Position numbers and translations under genes: made by a program. From the NCBI RefSeq assembly GCF_905220365.1, contig NC_061134.1:1441001-1505000 (forward strand): a DNA stretch of 64,000 nt. The letters run 5' to 3'. The DNA is from Vanessa cardui. Its lineage: Eukaryota > Arthropoda > Insecta > Lepidoptera > Nymphalidae. Shown here in pieces: positions 54,321 to 64,000 of this stretch. Numbering within the stretch: the stretch's first letter is position 1; each line of letters starts with the position of its first letter. The notes under the pieces were generated by a model. The model searched no databases. It had not been told where the DNA came from and saw only the letters and a program-made list of their open reading frames with translations.

Positions 54321-57300
54321 ATTGGATTGTTGTGTTTAAAGAAAAGGAAAACTGAACAGCAACGACTCGATTTGATTGACAAAAATTGTCTTTGTTTTAG
54401 AAAATTTGGTGCCCAAAGGTGCAAAAACGTCCTTCATTATAAAAAAAATCTAATCTATACGTAGACAAACATCAAATTGTTAGAAATATTGTTTAACCTA
54501 AATATTATAAATTATATTATATAATAAATTATATATATATAATAAATTATATTCTATAAACTGCTAAACATAGAACAATAAATACATTCTTAACTGTTTC
54601 ATAAATTAAAAAAAAACTGTTAAAAATTAAAATGCAAAGTTTAGCGTTTGTTGAAAAATAGGGTTTTGGATTTTTATCAAACGCCTTCTTATCTGGAATA
54701 AAAACTATACTGTAAGTTGCCATCAAATGCAATTTCAGAGTCAGTTGAATAGATAATATTTTCCAAAGTATGTTTACTACTCCTGTAACGACTCAAGCTT
54801 TCATAGCCAATATTGTTAACAGATTATTGATGGTTGAATACGATGTCAACGAATGTATTAAAAGCGCATCTATTGCAATAAATAATTTGCTAACAGACCA
54901 TCAAATAGGGTCGGTATCGCCGACTTCGGTCATCTGTCATTAAGTAACGGTCGAAAGTCATTACGAGAATACATTAAGCGAATATAGAACTTATTTTGAA
55001 AGATTTAGGTTACAAAACGGTGTGTACCATAAATATAACTGATGTAACCTGGTTATGCTGTAGTCAACCTTGTTTTGGCTACCGTCACGGTTTTAGGTGC
55101 AATGGAGTGACGAATAGTTTCAAGTGTCAATGAACTGGTGTTATCCATGCCTTTAATTATACATTTATCTCTTTCCGTCTTTATTGATTTGACATTCGAA
55201 GGAAAAAGACGCAGCATTGTATATAGATTCGTATATTAAGCAAGCTTTTGAAAAAGTGTAACGATTCGCAGAGTTATGTAATAGCAAAAGTTTCATACGT
55301 TTTGTGATAATCAGTTTAACATGAATTTCACTTTAACAGTAACTTGCTAAATGTCCTAATGAATGCCCTAATGAAGTATTGTAGTTCTTAACGTAATAGC
55401 AATAAGAAATTTTGAAGCAAGAGATTTTTTATATAGTAACACATTTTTTCTAATATTTACATCTCCGTAACCCAATTAATTTATTAGATTGTAATGAAGT
55501 TACTACACTTATCATGACCAATACTTAAACGTACAATTTGTGTATGTGTGTTTATTGTGCATATGTGTGTTTGTGTTCGAATGTGTGTGTGCGTGCATGC
55601 TTGTGTGTAGATGATTGCGTTACATTTTGTCTATACTATTTTTAAAATATTTTACAGCCTTGTGTACAATACTTAATATATTCATTACATTATAATAAAT
55701 AATGCTTATTGTAAATGTGTTGCAATTAAATAAGAAAATCAGAAGCTAAACTTTATGAAGCATTAAATTGTAAAGAATAGTTACCGTAACAAAAAGAAGT
55801 CAAATATTTGAATTGAATTGAATTACTTAAGCAAACTATTACGAAATATTTGGTTTGTTGCGTGATTCTGAATTATACAGCACGGTTACTGATATTCATG
55901 TCAAATTATATTTATTTAATACTAGGATTTAAAAATATAAATTAAAATCAATTTATAAAATGATTAAATTAGAAAAATACTTTTAACATTTACTAAAAAA
56001 ATATATGTATTCAATTTAAAAAAAAAAAAATTTATTATATTTTTTTATAAAAAAGTTGATTAAAAAGTATTTACACCAATTTTATAAATCTCACTTTTGA
56101 CAGTTATTTAAAAAAAAAGTTTGTATACCTCGATCGGACGATCGACGAAGCATGGCCACAGGAAGTCGACCGTGTCACGTAATTAAGTTAAATAAAAATA
56201 ACACTTCTACTGGAACAGATTTCGTTTTGCCCACTGACCTATAGAACGTAAGCCTGTGCCATCGAGGGTGTCGAAGATTTTAAAATTCGAATAAAAAAAA
56301 TCCAAATAGGCTTTTACAGACTATCAATTTTATTTTATAAGATTCACAGTTCAGAAAATAAATTTAGTTAATTACTTTCATGGAAATTATGTTACGTTGG
56401 CGTAACTTTTTAATTTTAAAAGGTACGTATTTACAGATTATTTACGGCAAAACTTCCGTAGTCATTATGTCAAATTGAATATCGAAGAATGCTGAACATG
56501 AAATTTGACACGGGATTCGAATAGCATTTAAATTCAAAAAAAGAATCCTCGGATTATCTAATGCTATGATAGAGAAATCTGTACCCGAATACCTCAAGCG
56601 CCCAAAGTTCTCTGTCAATTAACCTGAATACCAAGCTGCTAAACATCATAATGAAAGCCTTAATTACTAAAAAATAGCTATTAACGTAACTGCAATAAGG
56701 ACTAGAATTATATAATGTGTGCATACCTTTATTACATATTAAAACAGGCTTACAATATATTCAATTCACATAGTGATATTTTAGATCAGTTGAGCGGATA
56801 GATTAGGCGAGTAACTGTAATTATGGACACAAAGGGCATATCATCTTAATTCCCAAGATTGTCAACTACTTAACGTGATTTGTAGGGGACCATCCCTATT
56901 CCTCCCTTCCTTTTCCTAAATTGTTTCGAAACAATATTAATGGGGATGTTGACCACATACAAAAGTATCTAGTTGCCAATTTGCCTGTCTTTCAGATCCA
57001 ATAAAAAAAATTAAAAAACAAGCTTATATATAGTATAGTGTATAGTAATAATTAGAAATGTTTTGGAAAATAATTTGATATTGTTAAACGTCAATACATG
57101 TCATCTCGAACAATCGATATCGCAACCGAATATGATTTACTTTCTCCGTCTCTCATTTGTTTACACAATCGCGTTACGAAGTTTTTTTTTTAAATGTTAA
57201 AGGAAAATCCTGCTTCTGCCACGGTATGGCATAGTTTCCGTAAAAAAAAAAAAAAAAAAAAAAAAACATTCTATAAATTTCGTTAGATTAATTAATTTAT

Positions 57301-57515
57301 CACACAAGTTTTGTTAGATAGCATAGACAATAAAAAGGGATCTCTGGTCCATTTTTGCGCTTCATCAATATCAAGCTAATGTTTCGTTTCATCATAATGA
57401 AGCTCATTATGATGAGACGCCTAACAATTTCTAGTACGAAAACATTCGATTGTGTAGTATGGATAAAATTTGTCGATTTGAATATTCTCAAAAAAATCTT
57501 AGCATTTTTTTTTTA
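54321..57515. other. No gene recognised
   Basis: AT-rich; TGTGTGTG-rich stretch near 55,542-55,610, A25 run at 57,242-57,266 and an imperfect inverted repeat at 57,389-57,415. One degraded retroelement near 56.9 kb. Confidence 0.5.
56800..56990 (+). repeat. A-tailed retroelement, degraded
   Basis: GTAACTGTAATTATGGACAC, AAAGGGCATATCATCTTAA and GTCAACTACTTAACGTG follow the family order; strongly diverged. Confidence 0.45.
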
Positions 57516-57525
57516 ATCTCAAAAT

Positions 57526-57842
57526 AACAACAACAACAAAACAAATAAAACAACAACAGCCTGTAAGTTCCCACTGCTGGGCTAAAGGCCTCTTCTCCCT
57601 TTAAGGAGAAGGTTTGGAACATATTCCACCACGCTGTTCCAATGCGGGTTGGTGGAATACACATGTGGCAGAATTTCTATGAAATGTGTCACATGCATGT
57701 TTCCTCACGATGTTTTCCTTCACCGCTGAGCACGAGATAAATTATAAAGACAAATATAAGCACATGAATAAGCGGTGCTTGCCTGGGCTTGAACCCGCAA
57801 TCATCGGTTAAGATGCACGTGTTCTAACCACTGGGCCATCTC
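57526..57842 (-). repeat. tRNA-derived SINE, full length
   Basis: Long (CAA)n-rich tail at the low end and CACTGGGCCATCTC at the high end. ATCTCAAAATAA occurs at 57,516-57,527 and 57,838-57,849; the duplication overlaps the end of the element. Confidence 0.9.
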
Positions 57843-57849
57843 AAAATAA

Positions 57850-60276
57850 TTATTTGAAAAGATCTTTGTCGTAGTTTGACAGTTATCAACTTCAAAATTG
57901 GACCCCCATGATACATTTGACAGTTGAAAAAATAATTAGAAGCGTACTTTTTTCAAAGATCACACACTACGAAGGCTTATTTGTATTCCAAACGGTCGTT
58001 TTAATACAAGACACACTGGTCCCATCCGCCAATCTTGCCTACATAATATTCATTATAATATTTACCTGTATCATACGGCAAAGACAGTGACATTTCGCAT
58101 CCTCATCACGGATGAATCTATTCCGCAATCAACCAGTTCTGATAATGTCAAAGTTAACATTTACAATTCCTTACACGACCTTGTTAAAGGCCAATCTATT
58201 TATTTAATACTTTTAAAAAAATAAACCTTAATACAAGTGAATAAAGTTTAACTTGCATATTAATATCTTAGGATTTTTAATGAGTCCAATATTTCATAGT
58301 AATGTTTTTATTTGTAATGTTTTCAACGTGTAATAATTAATATGATGTAATATAACCTGTGGTAAATGACATGTTATTAAATCAAGAGGTACCAATTACT
58401 GTTTCATAGATAAACTAATTTACATTACGTTGAAATATTTATTTTCAATAAGGTATTAACATAAGTTTCATTGCGATATTGGTTTAATTTTAAGTCACGT
58501 AGGAAAATTTTATAACCATATCGCAGTTAATTAAAATATCTTAAAGAAAATGATACATGATAAAAAAAATTTGATTTGTTTAAATTACTTGCAAATTAGT
58601 TAAGATTATTTTTTTTCTATTTAATTCACATGAAATACAGTCTGTAGTAGTAGTAGTAGTCTGATAAACTACAGATACTAAGTTTTTTTCTGTGAATCTA
58701 TATTCTATAAATAATTTTTAATACTATAGACATTTCACACTTCGGACGTTTCCTAAATCAAAATTCATAAACGTCAACCATATTAATAATAATCTGTATA
58801 ATAAGCGTTACATTAATAAATTCACGTACTGATGTAACCGTCGAGGGTATGAAACAGCACATATGTCGAATAATCTCTATATATTTATAACAAAAGATCA
58901 AGCGAATATGACGTAGAACTAGATATTTGCGATATGGCAACCGGTCGTAATGGCAGAGGTGAGAGGACAAGGCACGACTTTGACTTTTGCGATGGAATCG
59001 ATTCTGTTAACGAATAACTCTTATAGTTTTATGGGTGGAGTTATTTATGCCTATTATCATCATCTAGGTACATGCTATATATAGAAGTTATTAAAATCAC
59101 ATTTCTTACATTTATATTTACGTCTTTATAGCTAAATGATATTGAAATAGATTTCAGAGAACGAAAAAGAACCTAAATATAGAAGGATGAAGATCTGAAA
59201 ATAATAATCAATCGTAACAAAACATATACCAATAATGAATAAATAATCAATCAATGAATAGATTTAGGATTTTTTTTTTTTTTGAAACCGTATGGATAGA
59301 GCTTACGGATAGTTTTTTATTTCGCATATCCTATAGTTTTGGTTACGATTACTGAGCTCCATAACATTCCTGATATGTACAGTGTGCGCACACTATTATA
59401 TACACATAAATTATTTTTCTTCGCTCTAACTTTAGTTGACTTTTTAAAACAACAGAGTTTTCTCATTTTCTAATTAAGACCAATTTCAGTGATTCACAGA
59501 TATTTAACACACGATAAGCATTGAAATCGTAACCTGTATGTTTACGTGCGTTAAACGGAGTGGAATCTGAAGAATCTACGGTGAAAGGAAATCCAGAATC
59601 TGACGACGCAACGGAAACGATCGTGAGAACATTAGCTGTAGGTCTTGTTCAATATGCCGTACAATATTTAGACTAAATATAGGTATCCCTCTATTGACAA
59701 CATAAGAAAAAATATAATTAAGCAACGCTACATTTAAATAAATATAAATGAGAATAGTTCTCACTTTGAGTTACATTTTTGAAGGTACATCTTCAATTAT
59801 AGTGACTGACTACAGAATTAAGATTTTGACTTAGTCGTCATTAAAATTCTGCCATATGTGTTACAGCCTCGGTCCTTTTTCTCCTCGAGGAGGCCTTGTA
59901 TTAAGTATTATTTTGAGACTAACTTCAGATGTTGGATGGATTGAGGTATGTAAATTAGAAAATGGTTTTAGAAATTATTGATGCCCAAATCAAAAACATT
60001 CTACGAACATAATTTCCGAGAACAACATTTTTGCCAAACTCAATCATATTTTTGTGGCAATCAGGGTATGATCACTCTACCTCGGAAGCTGATATATGTT
60101 TATAATCCCTTCTGACCAATTTCGAACGCAGCGCTTATCTTAGAGGACGCCTAACTTTACAATACATATTGCACACAAATGTACGTGATATCACAGGTGC
60201 ATTACCTATTCCCATACTCTTATAATCCAATGGTACAGCAGAATTAACGGCTTTACCTAACACAGACTGCGTGCGG

Positions 60277-60278
<2 letters not shown>
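57850..60278. other. No gene recognised
   Basis: AT-rich with a short AGT-triplet run near 58,645-58,661 and a T run near 59,270. Open frames up to 70 codons show no known domains. Confidence 0.5.
59843..59898 (+). repeat. Short degraded SINE relic
   Basis: AAAATTCTGCCATATGTG and CTCCTCGAGGAGGCCTT recall the body and 3' part of the main SINE. Too short for certainty. Confidence 0.4.
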
Positions 60279-60353
<75 letters not shown>

Positions 60354-60401
60354 TGTGTGTTTGTGTGTGTTTGTTTGTGTACGTGTGTGTGTGTGTGTGT
60401 G
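60279..60401. repeat. (GT)n microsatellite
   Basis: About 36 uninterrupted GT units, followed by TTGTGTGT variants, then a second pure GT block before GGAGTG. Open frames of alternating Val-Cys or Thr-His across it are artefacts. Confidence 0.98.
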
Positions 60402-60964
60402 GAGTGTTCTGACTTTCAACTTCAGAGTTCAAACTGCTAGTGCTACTGAAAAAACCTTTAGTTGAGTTTCAGATAGTCAAATAGACAGTTTATTTTATAT
60501 ATAAGTTAATAATGAAATTAAAAAAAAGTTTACTTTACAATGCTGGCTATATATAGATATCGGATTTACGTGTGCATGTAAATAAGTCTCATAAACACTT
60601 TTACTATAACGCATTGAATACTGATGGAGATTTAATACATTATATATTTATCGTCACATCTCTACATGTACATAGCGAGAAAGTGCAACGTGTCTTGCGT
60701 TCTATATCGATTCTTTCACTTTTCACTCGAATTTTTGCAATACACAAATCGTTTTCTAGTTTATCGAATTCGAACTTTCAAATATATAACAGTGGAGTTT
60801 TGTAAATGGCGTCCAATGTGATATCGCGCGCTGTTGCTTATGTACCCAATGTACATAATCATTTACACAATCTCCATATTAATTAATGGTTAATTAATTT
60901 TAATTACAATTATTTGTTTTGAAATACTTCAATTAAATCTTTGAAAAGCTTTGTATATGCCTAC

Positions 60965-61262
60965 TAAACTAGCCACCCGCGCAAGCTTCGCACGGGTGCA
61001 ATACTGATATTAATTTACTTTTTACAGAATTTCTTTATTATCGTAAATAAATAAATTCTGTAAAATCAAAATCACATTACAAAATTCTAAGATTATTAGT
61101 GTTTCTCTACTATATTGTCCATGTATTATATATATATATACAAAAACCTTCCTCTCGAATCACTTTATCCATTAGAAAAACAGAATCAAAATCCGTTGCG
61201 GAGTTTTAAAGATTTGTGATATGATTACAAAGGGGCAGAGAAAGCGACTTTGTTTTATAATA
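60965..61262 (-). repeat. LINE-like fragment (ACTACGCAACGG type)
   Basis: Reverse of the 25.7-kb repeat: GCAAGCTTCGCACGGGTGC at the low end, CCATGTATTATATATA, AAATCCGTTGCGGAGTTTTA and AAAGCGACTTTGTTTTATA at the high end. Confidence 0.6.
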
Positions 61263-61737
61263 TTTGATGATTAAAACTAAACAGTTAATTCTTATTGAAT
61301 ATAATTTATGTTTATCAATCGTAGACGACTAGAAAAGCGTGTTTCATATTTCCTTGCCTCTACAGTCAGTTCTTTATTTATTCATTCAATATAGCAAATA
61401 ATCTCGTGTTTTCTGAACAGTTAAAAATAATATAATACGTTTAATTTTTCAACCTTAAAGTCAGATAAAATATACTGTCCAAGACATGAGCATATTCAGC
61501 CTTTGAATATTTTTTTTTGTAAAATACACATAGAAAACAGAATATGTATGACAAACCTTAGCTACTTCAATTTCTTATAAAATATACGTCACATTAATTA
61601 TCGACGACCTGGAAAGTATACATATGTGCGCCAGATAGCCTTGACCTACGCATGCGCGCGACTGAGCTTGAACAATCCCATATCACACGGTGTCCAACGA
61701 GTCTTGTTAAAATATTCATTAAATTAAATAATTTCAA

Positions 61738-61905
61738 TCATAATATTTTTTATAATTTTGGTCGGGCTGTCTGGTCTGTCTGTCTGTTCCGGCTAATCTA
61801 AGGACGGAACTTCCACTGACAGATAACTGATATAATAAGGAGTAACTTAGGCTATAATAATTTTTTTTTGTTAATTTCAAGCACGTAAAAGGTCGCGGTC
61901 TCGGA
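61738..61905 (-). repeat. LINE-like fragment (AATCGGTCCAGCCG type), degraded
   Basis: CTGTCTGTCTGTTCCGGCTAA, trimmed, and CAGATAACTGATATAATAAGG correspond to the reverse of the 31.0-kb copy. Confidence 0.5.
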
Positions 61906-64000
61906 TAGTTAATATATAAATTCGCAAGATATATTCTATATTTTTTGTTAATTAAAATTAGATACAAATTTAGCTTAGTAACGATTAATAGCATAAAATT
62001 AGCACAATCAAGGGTATTTCACTATATATATTCTGTATTTTCCTTGCTTATTATATCTGATACTTATACTAAGATTTGGCCTTGTTAAAAAGTGCCTTTC
62101 GAAATAATTCCGACATGAGCTTCTCCGTTCTGTTCACTAATTTATTTTTATTTATATTTAGAATAATTTATTCGTTTTCATTTTATGTGAATATTACTAG
62201 TAAGTTGCCGTGCACTCATAAAATATTCTGCCTTCAAACAGCAATAGTTTCTGTTGGGTCCTGGTTTGGAGTTTCAGTGAGCCAGTGTAATTAAAGGCAC
62301 AAGGGATACTACATCTTGGTTCTCAAGGTTAGTGACGCATTGACGATGTAAGGAATGGTTAATATTTCCATCAAGTCCAAGTTTTATGGTCAGTTAATAT
62401 ACGTCATAACAACTATTTTAAAAAAAACTTAACTTTACTAATCATTATAGAACAATTTTATACACTAATAATAGTATAAATCTGTCATCTTTTGACGCAC
62501 GAAGACCCGCCTCCGCATTAAATGTTTGGTTTCAATAACGATTTTGTTATTTCGATACCAGATTTAACAAAAAATACTATATTTAAATAAATATTTAAAG
62601 AAAACGTATAATATTACCATATAAACCAAATATTTGCATTTCTTATATAATTAATTTATTAATTAAATATTTATAATATTAATATAATCAATAAGGAAGA
62701 AAATTCGAAGTGATCTGATTTTGGCAAAATCAACATAATATACAGATTAAAATAGAACGTCCGTCATCTGTCGCTCATCTGCCCGTTGAAATGTCGAAAA
62801 ATTAAAGATGAATTTGAAAGATGTTGAAATGTCAAGGTATTTTCAATTATGTATTCATTATAAAAATTCAATAAATCACCTGTTATAAAATATGTTACAA
62901 TACAAACTCAAGCTTTTCAGCGGCCTCAAAAGTATAATACATTGTTGCTTATTATTATTCTTGTTTATAAATATTTTTATTCAAACATGAATATTTACTT
63001 ATCCTTTTTGCACTTATTATTATTAGACGTATTGTATTCTTCATAAACATATTTAATATCTATATATTAAGATTGTTTCTGTTTCATTTGCTTTAATTTA
63101 ATATAACAGATTAAATATAATTCGCATTGATCGTAAACAATATTTAGTAACTTATATCTACTAAAACAAAAAATCTTTTCCAGGTTAGATAAACTAGTAT
63201 ATGATACTTAAAACTACGGATAAGATCTCGATTATAAGTACAAAAAATTAGAGTTCTATTTTAGGTTAAGAGAAAGAGTAGCGGTTAGCTTTCATAACTA
63301 AAATATCAAATACAACATTGTATTCTCGACAGTAAAATAAATCGACCTGTCATAATAGGCTAATTCAATTTCTTTTAAGTAAAAATATAAATTGTTTTTC
63401 TAAATAAAAGATTGGAAAAAGTGATGAGAAATCGATCTCTGAAAAAGACGTGTGTCTGTGGTTTATCATTACAGTCTAAATTTTACATCGACGTCTCAGA
63501 TTACTTTCGATTTAGAGAGTTAATTCATTACATAATCATAGTATTCATTTTAAGTAATTTAATTCGTCAAAAGGTAAATGTTTGTCTATCTTATTTCGAT
63601 TGGGCAACATTAATCAATATTTTAAACATAATCTCATGTTTATTTATTAATTGATTTTAACGAAACGAAAAAATAACATATAAATAAAATTAGAAATCCC
63701 AAGAGCCCAACATAATATTGTATAAGGTATACAGTTATGTAAAAGTATTTGATTCAATCCTGGCGACTGGCATTTGAATTTTATTCTAACTATTACCACG
63801 TTTTAGGTTTGACAGCAGAAAAATCAGGTGTTGCTAGGATAAAAAATTAACAAATAAATAAAATCGCTGATAAATAAAAAAGCGACAATTTCACAATTGT
63901 CTTTTAAAAAGTATATGCGAACAAAGAGTAAAAGTGAGCATTCTATTATCATTATGAAGTAGCTCAATTACATCCATAAACAATACAAAAGAGTTTTACT
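61906..64000. other. No gene recognised
   Basis: AT-rich to the window edge; apart from the retroelement fragment at 62.2-62.4 kb I see no repeat family or coding region. Confidence 0.5.
62225..62375 (+). repeat. A-tailed retroelement fragment
   Basis: GAGCCAGTGTAATTAAAGGC, ACAAGGGATACTACATC and GACGATGTAAGGAATGG match the middle of the family; both ends are missing. Confidence 0.6.

Noticed and set aside
60135..60465. Open frames of alternating His/Thr or Cys/Val
   Set aside because: They only translate the (GT)n microsatellite.
1..64000. CRISPR arrays, bacterial operons or phage-like modules
   Set aside because: Spliced genes, SINEs and base composition show nuclear insect DNA; no regularly spaced short repeats are present.

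Overview
The window is AT-rich nuclear DNA from an insect, almost certainly a moth or butterfly. It holds one recognisable protein-coding gene with many introns. Interspersed repeats of types common in Lepidoptera sit in the introns and flanks: tRNA-derived SINEs, A-tailed retroelement copies, LINE 3'-end-like fragments and a small TA-flanked MITE.

The gene lies on the minus strand between about 39.5 kb and 9.7 kb. It encodes a very large secreted or cuticle-associated chitinase of the Cht6 type (insect group VI, GH18 family). I resolved eighteen consecutive coding exons from 36,653 down to the stop at 9,724. All splice sites are GT/AG, every junction phase agrees, and the summed length (7,356 nt) is a multiple of three, giving 2,451 residues. 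The order is: signal peptide, GH18 domain with the catalytic motif intact, six-cysteine CBM14 chitin-binding domain, then a tail of about 1,890 residues rich in Thr, Ser, Glu and Arg. Most of the tail comes from one 4.7-kb terminal exon. The initiator ATG lies on a further upstream exon that is not proven; the best candidate is near 39,520, 45 bp downstream of a TATA box. Residue numbers in this annotation count from the first codon of the exon at 36,653.

Layout. 1-9.1 kb: gene-poor flank 3' of the chitinase, with a LINE-like fragment, palindromes, one SINE with an unusually long target duplication, one MITE and a weak candidate for the last exon of a plus-strand gene. 9.1-14.5 kb: poly(A) signals and the giant terminal exon. 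14.5-21.6 kb: closely spaced exons for the tail start, CBM14 and the C-terminal half of GH18. 21.6-36.7 kb: long, repeat-filled introns separating the N-terminal GH18 exons. 36.7-39.6 kb: probable first intron and promoter. 39.6-64 kb: no convincing gene, only repeats, simple sequence, a degraded reverse-transcriptase fragment and a short CpG-rich island.

Most other short open frames in the window are antisense shadows of the chitinase exons or lie inside repeats. The repeat landscape is the second source of interest: one SINE family has about fifteen recognisable copies in 64 kb, in two subfamilies with different 3' tails, and one copy is interrupted by another retroelement.
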